Part shown: piece after piece, positions 54,050 through 63,202 of the stretch
How the letters are laid out: each line of letters begins with the position of its first letter
Position numbering within the stretch: position 1 is the first letter of the stretch
From: AP-15 sp963700185
GTDB taxonomy: Bacteria > Pseudomonadota > Alphaproteobacteria > ATCC43930 > CGMCC-115725
Direction: 5' to 3'
Length of the DNA: 64,000 nucleotides
Assembly (NCBI GenBank): GCA_963700185.1
Contig: CAVOWP010000030.1
Coordinates: 496,001 to 560,000, forward strand
The notes under the pieces: generated by a model
What the model saw: the letters and a program-made list of their open reading frames with translations, nothing else
Told to the model about the DNA's origin: nothing
The model's database searches: none
Translations under genes and position numbers: made by a program

Positions 54050-55339
54050 TCACAGTCCGAGCATCCGCGGCAGCCATAATGAGACGGAGGGGATGTAGGT
54101 AACCAGCATCAGCACGAAGAACATTACCCCATAAAACGGCCAGATCTCGCGCACGACCTGCTCGATCGTCACGCGGCCGACGGCGCAGCCGACGAAGAGG
54201 ATCGCACCGACCGGAGGGTGACACAATCCGATGCCCAGGTTGAGCAGCATGATCATGCCGAAATGTACCGGATCGACGCCGAATTTCATGACTACCGGTA
54301 AGAGGATTGGCGTGACGATCAGGATCGATGGCGCCATGTCCAACAGGCAGCCGAGCACGAGCAGCAAAATGTTGATCAGGAACAGGATCACGTTCTTGTC
54401 GCTCGAAAGGGTCAGCAGCAACGCCGTGACCCGCGCCGGCACCTGCATCAGCGCCATCACATAGCCGACGCTCGAGGCGAAGGCGATCAGGGTCATGACC
54501 ATCGCCACCGTGCGCATCGTGCGGTGGATCAGTTCCGGCAGATCGCGCCAGCGATAGTCGCGATAGATGAACATCGTGACGAAAAAGGCCCAGATGCAGG
54601 CGACTGCGCCCGCCTCGATCGCAGTGAAGATCCCGCCGAGAATGCCGCCGAGGATGATCGCCAAGGTAACGAGCCCCCAAAGCGCATCGATGGCGATCTT
54701 GACCGCCGCGCGCAATGGCACGGTCTCGCCGCGCGGGTGACCATTGCGATAGGCGAGCACCAGGCACAACACGATGAGCGAGGCGCCCAGCAACAGACCC
54801 GGCATGACCCCGGCCATGAAGAGGCTGATGATCGAGATCGTGCCGCCCGTGGCGAGGGAGTAAATCACCGCATTGTGGCTCGGCGGCACGAGCAATGCCT
54901 GCACGGAGGCGCTGATCGTCACATTCGTCGCGAATACGCGCGGATAGCCGGTCTTTTCCATCTGCGGGATCATCACCGACCCGATCGCCGAGGTGTCGGC
55001 CACCGCTGAACCGGAGATGCCGCTCAGGAACGTCGTGGCGAGGACATTGACCGCCGACAACCCGCCGCGGATACGGACCAGCCCCACCAGCACATTGGCG
55101 AAGGCCACCAGGCGGCGCGCCATGCCGCCCTCGGCCATGATCGCGCCGGCCAACACAAAGAACGGGATGGTCAGCATCGCGAACTTGCTGACCCCGCTCG
55201 ATACCTGAAGCATCACCGCCTCGAGCGGGATGCCGATCCAATAGGCGCCGGCGAGTGCGCCGAGGCCGAGCGCGTATGCGATCGGCACGCCGAGCGCAAA
55301 GCAGACGAGAAGGGTCCCGACGACGATCAGGATTTCCAT
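54050..55339 (-). CDS. dctM: TRAP transporter large permease (DctM)
   Basis: 429 residues with ~12 helices, the normal size. Family stretches include YALGLGALAGAYWIGIPLEA, TFLSGISGSAVADTSAIGSV, PPSHNAVIYSLATGG and LINILLLVLGCLLDMAPSIL. It moves solute with Na+ and works with DctQ and DctP encoded upstream. The solute is not readable from the permease. Last gene before the terminator. Confidence 0.95.
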   Translation of the reverse strand: MEILIVVGTLLVCFALGVPIAYALGLGALAGAYWIGIPLEAVMLQVSSGVSKFAMLTIPFFVLAGAIMAEGGMARRLVAFANVLVGLVRIRGGLSAVNVLATTFLSGISGSAVADTSAIGSVMIPQMEKTGYPRVFATNVTISASVQALLVPPSHNAVIYSLATGGTISIISLFMAGVMPGLLLGASLIVLCLVLAYRNGHPRGETVPLRAAVKIAIDALWGLVTLAIILGGILGGIFTAIEAGAVACIWAFFVTMFIYRDYRWRDLPELIHRTMRTVAMVMTLIAFASSVGYVMALMQVPARVTALLLTLSSDKNVILFLINILLLVLGCLLDMAPSILIVTPILLPVVMKFGVDPVHFGMIMLLNLGIGLCHPPVGAILFVGCAVGRVTIEQVVREIWPFYGVMFFVLMLVTYIPSVSLWLPRMLGL

Positions 55340-55360
55340 TCGCCCAGTCTCCGGTGAGCG

Positions 55361-55837
55361 TCAGTGCGGCGTCGGTCCGCCGGCCTGCGGCGGGCGTCCG
55401 ATCAGCAGGCGCTCGGCGACGAAGAGCAAGGTGATGGCGCCGCCGACCGGGATTGGCAGGTAGGTGACCCCGACAGACAATGCAGGAAATTCGGCAATCG
55501 ACTGGTGCCAGGTGGTGTTGACCAGCCGCGCACCCCAGATCACCATGAACAAGCCGACCAGCGCGACCAATCCCTCGGAGAACGGCTCGATGACTCGCCG
55601 CAGCGACGGCGACATCGCTCGCACCAATACCGAGACGCTCATGTGGGTGCCGACGCGGTAGCAGGCCGCCGAGCCGAAGAATGTCAGGACGATCGTCAAT
55701 AAAATCGCCATCGGCTCGGGCCAGGACGCCGCGCTGTTCAGCACATATCGCGTGAAAACACCCCACGGGATCACCGCCGAGATCAACACCAAGGCCCCTC
55801 CGGCGACGATGACGCATAGCCGGTAAATCACGTCCAT
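55361..55837 (-). CDS. dctQ: TRAP transporter small permease (DctQ)
   Basis: 158 residues from ATG 55837. Four membrane helices with the DctQ signature (AVIPWGVFTRYVLNSAASWP, EPMAILLTIVLTFFGSAACY), then GARLVNTTWHQSIAEFPAL. The longer open frame upstream reads through a palindromic GC-rich element, so this start is preferred. 21 bp before dctM. Confidence 0.92.
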   Translation of the reverse strand: MDVIYRLCVIVAGGALVLISAVIPWGVFTRYVLNSAASWPEPMAILLTIVLTFFGSAACYRVGTHMSVSVLVRAMSPSLRRVIEPFSEGLVALVGLFMVIWGARLVNTTWHQSIAEFPALSVGVTYLPIPVGGAITLLFVAERLLIGRPPQAGGPTPH

Positions 55838-55867
55838 TGCCGTGCGGTAAAGCCGCCCCCTCCCTAA

Positions 55868-55891
55868 CCCTCCCCCGCGCGCGGGGGAGGG
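55868..55891. repeat. Perfect 24-bp GC palindrome between dctP and dctQ
   Basis: CCCTCCCCCGCG/CGCGGGGGAGGG, extended as an imperfect inverted repeat over about 55855-55903. It resembles the dispersed intergenic palindromes of alphaproteobacteria. It sits 82 bp after the dctP stop (on the minus strand) and before dctQ, where an RNA hairpin would protect or limit the message. Confidence 0.8.
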
Positions 55892-55973
55892 AAGGGTGGG
55901 GGCAGAGCGGGGGGAGTGGGGGACCCGCGAAGCGGCAGGGTAGGACGGCTCGCCCATTTAGCTGACAAGAGAC

Positions 55974-56984
55974 TCAGTTCACCGCCTGGATGCGCTTGAT
56001 CAGCTCGGCGTATTTGGCGCCGTATTTATCCCAGACCGGCTTTACTGCCGCTTCGAACGGCGCCTTGTCGGGGATCGTATCGACTTCGATGCCCGCGGAC
56101 TTCATCTTGGCCATGGCGGTGTCTTCGACCTTCTTCCATAGCTGGCGCTCGTCCAGTTGCGCCTCGCGAGCCAGCTTTCTGATCAGCGACTGGTCATCCT
56201 TCGAGAGGTTATCCCAGGTGGCGCGCGAGAACACCAGGATCTCGGGCACGATCAAATGCTCGGTCAGGGTGTAATATTTGGCCACTTGGTAATGGTTGTC
56301 GAAGACAAAGCTCGGCGGGTTGTTCTCGGCGCCGTCGACGACGCCGGTCTGCAACGCGCTGAACACCTGGTCGTAGCCCATCGCGACGCCGTTGCCGCCG
56401 AGCGCGTTCATCATGTCGACAAACATCGGGTTGCCCATCACGCGCACCTTCAACCCCTTCAGATCGTCGATGCTCTTGATCGGCTTTTTCGTGTCGTAGA
56501 CGCTGCGCGCGCCGGCATCCATCCAGGCGAGGCCGATCAACCGGGTATTGGGGTTGTTGCTGACTTTGTCGAGCAGCTCCTGGCCGATCGGGCCGTCGAT
56601 GACTTTCTCCATATGGTCGGTGCTGCGAAACAGGAACGGCAGGTTGAAGACGTTGAGGTCGTCGACCACCGGCCCCAATGCCCCGACGCTGACCCGGGCG
56701 AGCTGCAAGGCGCCGACCTGCGCCTGCTCGATCGCCTCCTTTTCGCCGCCCAATTGCATCGAGGCATACATCTGGATATTGAGCCGCCCGCCGGTCGCCG
56801 CTTCGAGCTTTTTCCCCATATTCTCGACCGCCTGGACGGTCGGATAGCCTTCGGGATGCACGTCCGACGCTTTGAAGACCATCTTCTGATCCGCCGCTTT
56901 CGCGCCAACCCCGATCAGGTCGAGAAGCGCAGCCGCGATGGCGAGTTGCAACGCACGGCGTCTGTCGATCACTTGAGCCTCCAT
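55974..56984 (-). CDS. dctP: TRAP transporter substrate-binding protein (DctP)
   Basis: 336 residues, ATG directly after the cyclase stop (one base between). The signal peptide (RRRALQLAIAAALLDLIGV, then GAKAAD) exports it to the periplasm; RRR suggests Tat but a Sec signal is possible. Fold landmarks are ASDVHPEGYPTVQAVENMGK, LKVRVMGNPMFVDMMNALGG and GVVDGAENNPPSFV, where the Arg and Asn-Pro segment bind the carboxylate (or sulfonate) group of the ligand. Binds the operon's unknown anion and passes it to DctQM. Confidence 0.94.
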   Translation of the reverse strand: MEAQVIDRRRALQLAIAAALLDLIGVGAKAADQKMVFKASDVHPEGYPTVQAVENMGKKLEAATGGRLNIQMYASMQLGGEKEAIEQAQVGALQLARVSVGALGPVVDDLNVFNLPFLFRSTDHMEKVIDGPIGQELLDKVSNNPNTRLIGLAWMDAGARSVYDTKKPIKSIDDLKGLKVRVMGNPMFVDMMNALGGNGVAMGYDQVFSALQTGVVDGAENNPPSFVFDNHYQVAKYYTLTEHLIVPEILVFSRATWDNLSKDDQSLIRKLAREAQLDERQLWKKVEDTAMAKMKSAGIEVDTIPDKAPFEAAVKPVWDKYGAKYAELIKRIQAVN

Positions 56985-56985
56985 T

Positions 56986-58083
56986 TCATCTTGCTGCTTT
57001 TATGGGCCCCGCCCGAGAACCATTCCACGAAATCGCCGTGTGAGGTGTGCTGCACCCCTCGCCTGCGGCGCGATATTCGAATATCGGGATTTCTACGGCG
57101 CTTCCTCTGACTTTTTCGGTCGCGATCGGGCGCAGTCGGCGGTCATCGTCGACCAGCGCGGTCGCAACATCGCCGGAAACCGCACAGGAAACGTTGTGCG
57201 CTTTTGCTGCCTCTTCCATTCGGGCCGCAATATTGATCGTGGCCCCATAGACCCCGATGGCCCGCTTTGTGTCGCCCTGCTCGCTGACGACGACCTCACC
57301 GCCATGAACTCCGATCCGGAAGGACGGAACGATGCCGAACAGCTCCAAGAACTCCCGTCGCTCCCGCGCGATCGTCGCAAACACCGCGTCGATCGCGCGC
57401 AATATCCTGTCTTCTTTGACCGCTTCGCGCCAATCCCACAATGCGATCAGCCCGTCACCCTTGTACAAATAGATCTCGCCTCCCTGATCGGTGATCGGCT
57501 TCGAGACGTCGAAAAGAAACTTGCCCACCAGGGATTTTGTCTGGATCGCGCCCAGTCGCTCGGCAATACCCGTAGAATTGTTGATGTCGAGAAACAGCAA
57601 GACCTTTTCCTCGACCACCGGGCGATGATAAGTGCCGATCGTCAGATGAAACAGAGTTTCGATGCCGATGAAATGGACGGTTCGCATCACGACTATCCCG
57701 ATGACCGAAAATGCGATCACCACCGGAATCACAAACGGGATCCGGCTATACGGTACCGGCAATCGATAGAACGGCCACAGCAGCAAATGAGTTAAATTGA
57801 TGACCGTAACGAATATTATGACAACCACAATCGTGTAAATCAGGATGGCGCGCAGCGGGTGGATATTGCGTATCCAACGCCCGCGGAGGCTCTGGACATA
57901 GAATTGTTCAAAGAGACCGACCGCCGCACCGACAAGAATGGCATCGAGTACCGCAAACGTGACCGGGCCCCCGTTGGCGCGGCTCACCAGCCCGGCAAGC
58001 GACGCAAAGATCGCAACGGCTAGCAGGATCGAGGTCAGCTTCCTGCGGGTGGAAATCGAGACCGGATTAAAGGGAAATTCCAT
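56986..58083 (-). CDS. Class III adenylate/guanylate cyclase, membrane-anchored
   Basis: 365 residues. Four to five N-terminal membrane helices (VAIFASLAGLV, IYTIVVVIIFVTVINLTHLL, IPFVIPVVIAFSVIGIVVM) precede a single catalytic domain from ~residue 160: VLLFLDINNSTGIAERLGA (metal Asp), YKGDGLIALW (second metal Asp), RIGVHGGEVVV and AIGVYGATINIAARMEEAA (transition-state Asn/Arg). Makes cAMP or cGMP. Sits 17 bp after the cytochrome gene and 1 bp before dctP, so it is inside the sulfite/TRAP operon, an unusual place. Confidence 0.9.
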   Translation of the reverse strand: MEFPFNPVSISTRRKLTSILLAVAIFASLAGLVSRANGGPVTFAVLDAILVGAAVGLFEQFYVQSLRGRWIRNIHPLRAILIYTIVVVIIFVTVINLTHLLLWPFYRLPVPYSRIPFVIPVVIAFSVIGIVVMRTVHFIGIETLFHLTIGTYHRPVVEEKVLLFLDINNSTGIAERLGAIQTKSLVGKFLFDVSKPITDQGGEIYLYKGDGLIALWDWREAVKEDRILRAIDAVFATIARERREFLELFGIVPSFRIGVHGGEVVVSEQGDTKRAIGVYGATINIAARMEEAAKAHNVSCAVSGDVATALVDDDRRLRPIATEKVRGSAVEIPIFEYRAAGEGCSTPHTAISWNGSRAGPIKAAR

Positions 58084-58100
58084 AGCCGGAAAGAGTGCAC

Positions 58101-58628
58101 CTATTTCTGTCTAGAGAAAGGCACGAACCCGTCGCGGTTCGGCATCTGCACCTTTGCCAAGGTCTGCGCATTCATGACCGCGCTCTCGCCGATGATGCCA
58201 TTGAGCTGGAGAATGTAGGCGCAAACCGCGTAGACCTCGTCATTGGTTAGCGATCTCGGCGCATTCGCCGGCATCGCGCGGCGCACATAGTCGAACAATG
58301 TCGTTGGGTAGGGCCAGAAGCTGCCCACGGTCTTCACGGCAGGCTGGTCGCCAGTCAGAGTGCCGAGCCCTCCGACAAGCTGATCATTGGGTTTGCCCGA
58401 CCCCTTCTCGCCATGACAGGCGAGGCATTTTTCGACATAGACCGCCTCCCCTTGTCGCGGGCTTCCGCTGCCGGGCGGCAGACCCGCGCCATCGGGGCCG
58501 ATGCTGATGTCCCAGACAGCGATTTCTCCGAGTGTCGCAAGATGCCCGAGGGCGGGCGTCTCGGCAAGCGCGGCCGTCGACAGGAAGAGCAGGGCCGAAG
58601 CGGCGCTTAAATGCCTAGGCATAGACAT
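58101..58628 (-). CDS. soxD: Cytochrome c subunit of sulfite dehydrogenase, SoxD-like
   Basis: 175 residues with a signal peptide (SAASALLFLSTAALAETPAL). One haem site CLACHG with the distal Met in RRAMPANAPRSLTNDEVYAV. DISIGPDGAGLPPGSGSPRQ and KTVGSFWPYPTTLFDYVRRA match SoxD. It is about half the length of the two-haem SoxD of model Sox systems, so only one domain remains. Its start overlaps the soxC stop by 14 bp. Accepts electrons from SoxC. Confidence 0.88.
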   Translation of the reverse strand: MSMPRHLSAASALLFLSTAALAETPALGHLATLGEIAVWDISIGPDGAGLPPGSGSPRQGEAVYVEKCLACHGEKGSGKPNDQLVGGLGTLTGDQPAVKTVGSFWPYPTTLFDYVRRAMPANAPRSLTNDEVYAVCAYILQLNGIIGESAVMNAQTLAKVQMPNRDGFVPFSRQK

Positions 58629-59898
58629 GCCGGACCTCCCCGCGCTCGCCGATCGCCCAGCTGGTGATGCCGTTGAAGTGATAGAATGTCTTGGTGCCGC
58701 GCTCGGCGATCAACGCGGCACGCGTCGGCTGGACATGTCCTGAGCTGTCCGTCGCGCGGCTCTGCAGCACCGCCGGGCCGCCGTCCCAGCGCCACGGTAG
58801 GCGGAACCGGGTTAGGGCCTTTGGCAAGACCGGCTCCTGCAGCGCCGCCGGAGCCCAGCTTTTTCCCCCGTCGGCAGAGACCTCGACCCGGCTGATCTTG
58901 CCGTAACCGGACCAGGCAAGGCCCGAAATCTCGTAAAGGCCGGGGGCCTTCAGGGTCAAGCCCGGCGAAGGATGAGTGATCACCGATTTCGTTTCGATCG
59001 GGAAGACGAATTGCAATGACTTACCGTCCCGCAACAGGATCGTATATTTGGAGGTCTCGTCCTTGGTCATGGTCGGGCCTGCGGTGACTTTGATCCGCCG
59101 CAGCCATTTGACGTTCATGTTGCCCTCATAACCCGGCAACAGCAGCCGCAGCGGATAGCCGTTTGATGGCCGCACGCGCTCGCCGTTCTGGTAGAGCGCG
59201 ACCAATGCTTCGTCCACCGCCTTCATCGGGATGCTGCGGCTCATGCCGGCCGCATCGGCGCCCTCGGCGAGAAGCCACTGGGCTTGCGGCTCGACACCCG
59301 CTTCCTCGAGCAGGAGCGCGAGCCTGACACCCGTCCACTCGGCACAGGACAATAGGCCGTGGCTCGCTTGCAGGTCTAACTGGGCCGGCTCCTTCTGATA
59401 AAGCGCGCCGGTATTGCCGCCGCATTCTACAAAGGCGATACGCGTCTCCATCGGATACCTGGCGAGCGCCTCCAGAGTGAAAACGAGCGGTCGTCTGACA
59501 AGGCCGTGGATCAGCAGCCGGTGAGCATCCGGATCGATATCGGGGATGCCGGAGTGGTGGCGCTCGAAGTGGAGGCCGTTCGGTGTGATCGTGCCGTTGA
59601 GCCGCTGCAGCGGTGTTCGCGATGCGCCGGTACCCGTAGTGCCCGGCGCACTTGCAAACGTCCTGACGACCTTCGCTTCAAACTTCGAGGGTTGCCCGTA
59701 ACCGGTAAACGGCGCGCCCGGCTCCGTCATCCATGGCTCGACCGAAAGCTCTGCGGCGCCGAGGGCAGGCCGAGCACCGATCGCCCCCGCGCTGCTCAGG
59801 GAAGCCCCGGCGGCGAGCAGTGCTCGCCGATCCAAAAGTCCCTTCCCCGCGCCTAATTCCGCCACATCGCCCGCCGACCGCTTTCTACCCATTTTCAC
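58615..59898 (-). CDS. soxC: Sulfite dehydrogenase, SoxC-like molybdoenzyme
   Basis: 427 residues. A twin-arginine-like signal (DRRALLAAGASLSSAGAIG) is followed by the sulfite-oxidase fold: FVECGGNTGALYQKEPAQ and SHGLLSCAEWTGVRLALLLE, whose Cys binds molybdenum, then NGYPLRLLLPGYEGNMNVKW and a dimerisation domain (GKISRVEVSADGGKSWAPAA). Oxidises sulfite or bound sulfane sulfur in the periplasm, with electrons going to the cytochrome. First gene of the operon; the rest of a Sox cluster (SoxXYZAB) is absent. Confidence 0.92.
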   Translation of the reverse strand: MKMGRKRSAGDVAELGAGKGLLDRRALLAAGASLSSAGAIGARPALGAAELSVEPWMTEPGAPFTGYGQPSKFEAKVVRTFASAPGTTGTGASRTPLQRLNGTITPNGLHFERHHSGIPDIDPDAHRLLIHGLVRRPLVFTLEALARYPMETRIAFVECGGNTGALYQKEPAQLDLQASHGLLSCAEWTGVRLALLLEEAGVEPQAQWLLAEGADAAGMSRSIPMKAVDEALVALYQNGERVRPSNGYPLRLLLPGYEGNMNVKWLRRIKVTAGPTMTKDETSKYTILLRDGKSLQFVFPIETKSVITHPSPGLTLKAPGLYEISGLAWSGYGKISRVEVSADGGKSWAPAALQEPVLPKALTRFRLPWRWDGGPAVLQSRATDSSGHVQPTRAALIAERGTKTFYHFNGITSWAIGERGEVRHVYA

Positions 59899-60068
59899 CC
59901 CCTCCCGAAATATCCCGAGCGGCTGCTTCGGGCGAGAGCATGCCGCCAGACGTGCCGGTACGCAAACCCGAGGTGCCGTCAGCAGCCGTCGGCTCGAACC
60001 ACTCGGCAGTTGGCTGGCGCCGAGGATCGATGCATTGTTGTCCAGCTACACGTGTCGAGAGAGGAACA

Positions 60069-60893
60069 ATGCGATTAAGCGTGGTCACGTTTTTGCGTCC
60101 GGGCACGGAGGCGCGCGATCGGCCGCTCGGCCGCATCGTCGATTACGCCCGCCGGATCGAAAGGCGAGGGTTTCCCGGGATCTGGGTCACCGACTCGCTC
60201 GGACGCGGCCGGCCGACCCTCGACCCGCTGGTCGCCCTCGGGGTGCTGTCCGCCGCGACCGAGCGCATCGAGCTCGGCACCGCCGTGCTGCAAGTCTCGC
60301 TGCGCAACCCGATCGAGCTCGCCCATCGCGTGCAGTCGGTTCAGGCGGTGTCGGGCGGCCGCTTGCGGCTCGGCGTCGGCAGCGGATCGACGCAAGCCGA
60401 TTTTGATCTCCTCGGCGCTAATTACGATCAGCGCTTTCGCACCCTGATGAGCTCGCTGGAGATCATGCGACGGGCTTGGCGCGGCGAGCCGGTCAACGGC
60501 GGCACCTTGTCGCCCTGGCCCGGATGCGAGGGCGGACCGCCGGTATTGCTCGGCGCCTGGCGCAACCCGCGTTGGATCACCTATGCCGCGAAGCAGTGTC
60601 AAGGCTGGATTGCCTCGGGCCTCTACAGCAGCTGGGAGGATCTCGAAAACGGCATGCGCCTCTATCGTGACGCCGGCGGCACCAATGCCGTCCTCGCCAA
60701 TGTCGTCGTCGACCTCAGCGCCCAGGCCGAAGCTGGCAGTCTGGCCGAGCGCGCCAAGGTCTCACTCGTCTGTCTGCCCGACGACGCGCGCCAGCGGCTG
60801 AAGCGCATCGAGCGAATCGGCTTCGACGAGGTCCTCGTCGTCTCTCCGGCCGGGGCGCTCGACGAACTCGAGCGCGTCCGCGATTTTCTCTAG
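60069..60893 (+). CDS. LLM-class flavin-dependent oxidoreductase
   Basis: 274 residues, ATG after GAGAGAGGAACA. F420/FMN-type TIM-barrel motifs: GRIVDYARRIERRGFPGIWV, VALGVLSAATERIELGTAVL, LAHRVQSVQAVSGGRLRLGV. Shorter than typical (~330), lacking some of the insertion. Reductively or oxidatively transforms an unknown small molecule. First gene of the plus-strand catabolic operon, divergent from soxC across a 170-bp gap. Confidence 0.9.
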   Translation: MRLSVVTFLRPGTEARDRPLGRIVDYARRIERRGFPGIWVTDSLGRGRPTLDPLVALGVLSAATERIELGTAVLQVSLRNPIELAHRVQSVQAVSGGRLRLGVGSGSTQADFDLLGANYDQRFRTLMSSLEIMRRAWRGEPVNGGTLSPWPGCEGGPPVLLGAWRNPRWITYAAKQCQGWIASGLYSSWEDLENGMRLYRDAGGTNAVLANVVVDLSAQAEAGSLAERAKVSLVCLPDDARQRLKRIERIGFDEVLVVSPAGALDELERVRDFL

Positions 60894-60932
60894 TTGCCCA
60901 ACCGGGGCTGGCGTTCAATCTGGGAGGTTGGT

Positions 60933-62129
60933 ATGGACAAGGCACTGTCGGGGATTCGCGTCATCGACATGACCCACAATCAGGCGGGTCCCGCCTGTGC
61001 GCAGATCCTGGGGTTTCTCGGCGCCGATGTAATCAAGCTCGAAGAGCCAAAAGGCGGTGACATCGCCCGCCGCAACATGCGCGACCGAGAGGACAGCGAC
61101 AGCCTCTTCTTCCTGCTGTTCAACGCCAACAAGCGCAGCTTGACCCTTAATTTGAAGACCGGCCGCGGCAAGGAGCTGTTCAAACAGCTGATCGCCAAAT
61201 CGGACGTGCTGGTTGAGAATTTCAGCCCAGGGGCGCTCGACCGGCTCGGGCTCGGCTGGGATGTTCTGTCGAGGATCAACCCGCGGCTGATTTATGCGAC
61301 GATTAAAGGCTTCGGCAGCTATGGCCCTTACGCCAATTACAAGAGCTTCGAGCCGGTTGCTCAGGCGATGGGTGGTGCGATGAGCGTCACCGGGTACCCC
61401 GAAAACCCGCCGACCTTTGTCGTCCCCGCGATCGGCGATTCCGGCACCGGCATGCATATGGCGATCGGCATCCTCGCGGCCTTGCAGCAACGCCATAATT
61501 CTGGCCGCGGCCAGTGTGTCGAAGTATCGATGCAGGACGCGGTGGTGAACTTGATCCGCGTCAGCCTGCGCGACCACCAGCGCTTTGGCCGCCCGATGCC
61601 GCGGCGCGGCAACCAGATGGGACAAGGCGTGCCGGGCACAACCTATCCCTGCGCACCGGGCGGCCCAAACGATTACGTATTCATTACCGCGCAGCAGCAG
61701 ATGTGGCCGGGCATGGTCGGGGCAATGGAACGGCCCGATCTGGCCGACGATCCCCGCTTCAGCACGGCCGAAATGCGCTGGGAAAATCGTGACGCGCTAA
61801 ATGCGATCATCGAGGATTGGACACGCCAACGCAGTAAATACGAGGTCATGCGCGTGCTGGGCGAGGCCGGGGTGCCGTGCGGCGCGTGCCAGGACACTGG
61901 CGAGGTTTTGGCTGACCCGCATCTGAAGGCGCGCGAGATGATCCTCGACATCGATTACCCGACGCGCGGGGCCTACAAGACCGTCGGCTGCCCAATCAAG
62001 CTATCGGATTCGCCGGCGGAGGTGACCCGCCCGCCGCTTCTCAGCGAGCACACGGAGGCGCTGCTTGGCGAGCTCTGCGGGATCGATCCACAGGAGTGTA
62101 AACGACTGCGCGAGGACGGGGTGGTCTGA
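60933..62129 (+). CDS. CoA transferase, CaiB/BaiF family (type III)
   Basis: 398 residues, ATG after GGGAGGTTGG. LSGIRVIDMTHNQAGPACAQ, ADVIKLEEPKGGDIARR, then ARRNMRDREDSDSLFFLLFN, YATIKGFGSYGPYANYKSFE and QDAVVNLIRVSLRDHQRFGR are family motifs. The catalytic Asp is in SMQDAVV. It moves CoA between carboxylic acids, activating the acid that this operon breaks down. 39 bp from the oxidoreductase. Confidence 0.94.
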   Translation: MDKALSGIRVIDMTHNQAGPACAQILGFLGADVIKLEEPKGGDIARRNMRDREDSDSLFFLLFNANKRSLTLNLKTGRGKELFKQLIAKSDVLVENFSPGALDRLGLGWDVLSRINPRLIYATIKGFGSYGPYANYKSFEPVAQAMGGAMSVTGYPENPPTFVVPAIGDSGTGMHMAIGILAALQQRHNSGRGQCVEVSMQDAVVNLIRVSLRDHQRFGRPMPRRGNQMGQGVPGTTYPCAPGGPNDYVFITAQQQMWPGMVGAMERPDLADDPRFSTAEMRWENRDALNAIIEDWTRQRSKYEVMRVLGEAGVPCGACQDTGEVLADPHLKAREMILDIDYPTRGAYKTVGCPIKLSDSPAEVTRPPLLSEHTEALLGELCGIDPQECKRLREDGVV

Positions 62130-62134
62130 GAGCC

Positions 62135-63193
62135 ATGACAATACGATTGACAATGGCCTTTTCCGACAATCCCCGCGTCCAGCCGCTGAAAGACGGCACA
62201 GTAAAGCCGCAAAGCATCGAGCTCGATTGCATTACGCTCGATCCGAGCACGCTATTTTACCGCAACCTCTTCTACGACGAATTCGACCTCTTCTACGACG
62301 AATTCGACGTGTCGGAGATGTCGATTTCCGAGACGCTGCTGGCGCGGGAGCGGACTGACGGAAAGAAATGGGACTGGTCTGCACTGCCGGTATTCCTGAG
62401 CCGTGGGCACCACTGGCCCTACCTCTATGTCAACACCGCCTCGGGCATCGCGAGTCTTGCCGATATGAGGGGCAAGCGGATCGGTGTGCCGGATTACGAT
62501 ATGACGGCAGCGCTGTGGTTCCGGATCACCTTGAAAGACCTCTACGGCATCGAGGCGAGGGACAATACCTGGTTCAACGGGCGCACGAGGGAGCTGAGCC
62601 ATGGCGGGGCGCTGGGTCTCGACAAGGCGGGGCCCGTGGGCGTCGCCCATCACTGGCTCACCGCAGATCAGACCTTGGATGCGATGCTCGACAGCGGCGA
62701 GATCGACGCCTGCATGGCGATCCGTCCGCAAAGCTGCGTCACCGCCGGCGATCCCACGGTCATCGACCGCTGGGGCGGAACACAGCTCCGCGGCAACCCG
62801 CGCCTGCGGAAATTGCTCGATGACAACGGCAAGGCCACCGTCTTCGAATTCTATGGCAAGACCGGGTTCTTCCAGGCGAATCATCACGTGATCGTGCAGA
62901 ACCGCATCCTCCGAGACCATCCCTGGGTGGCGCTGGAATTATTCGACGCCTTCGAACGGTCGAAGGAGATGGCCTATGAGCGAGCCCGACGCTCCGAGGC
63001 GACCTATCTCTATTTCCCCGGGAAAGACCTCGAGGAGCAGCGCGAGGTCTTCGGGGATGATCCGTATCCCTTGGGGCTCGCCGCGATGGGAAGAAATGTC
63101 GAGCGCGCGATCCAAGGCTCGCTTGAACAGGGATTGCTCACCAAGCCGCTGCAGCTCGATGAGATCTATTATCGGACGACGCTGAAGACCTGA
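62135..63193 (+). CDS. 4,5-dihydroxyphthalate decarboxylase-like / periplasmic-binding-fold protein
   Basis: 352 residues, 5 bp after the CoA transferase. MTIRLTMAFSDNPRVQPL, DLFYDEFDVSEMSISETLLA and LYVNTASGIASLADMRGKRI match PhtD-like 4,5-dihydroxyphthalate decarboxylases, which have the fold of ABC-type binding proteins. No signal peptide is present, so it is cytoplasmic. FYDEFDL then FYDEFDV is an exact 21-bp tandem duplication (62274-62315 region) adding seven residues in the substrate-binding loop. Substrate unknown; a role in aromatic or dicarboxylate breakdown fits. Confidence 0.85.
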   Translation: MTIRLTMAFSDNPRVQPLKDGTVKPQSIELDCITLDPSTLFYRNLFYDEFDLFYDEFDVSEMSISETLLARERTDGKKWDWSALPVFLSRGHHWPYLYVNTASGIASLADMRGKRIGVPDYDMTAALWFRITLKDLYGIEARDNTWFNGRTRELSHGGALGLDKAGPVGVAHHWLTADQTLDAMLDSGEIDACMAIRPQSCVTAGDPTVIDRWGGTQLRGNPRLRKLLDDNGKATVFEFYGKTGFFQANHHVIVQNRILRDHPWVALELFDAFERSKEMAYERARRSEATYLYFPGKDLEEQREVFGDDPYPLGLAAMGRNVERAIQGSLEQGLLTKPLQLDEIYYRTTLKT

Positions 63194-63202
63194 GGCGATG
63201 AG

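Noticed and set aside
53997..55817. 606-codon minus-strand frame over dctM
   Set aside because: A shifted-frame shadow: DctM is read with full motifs in the true frame.
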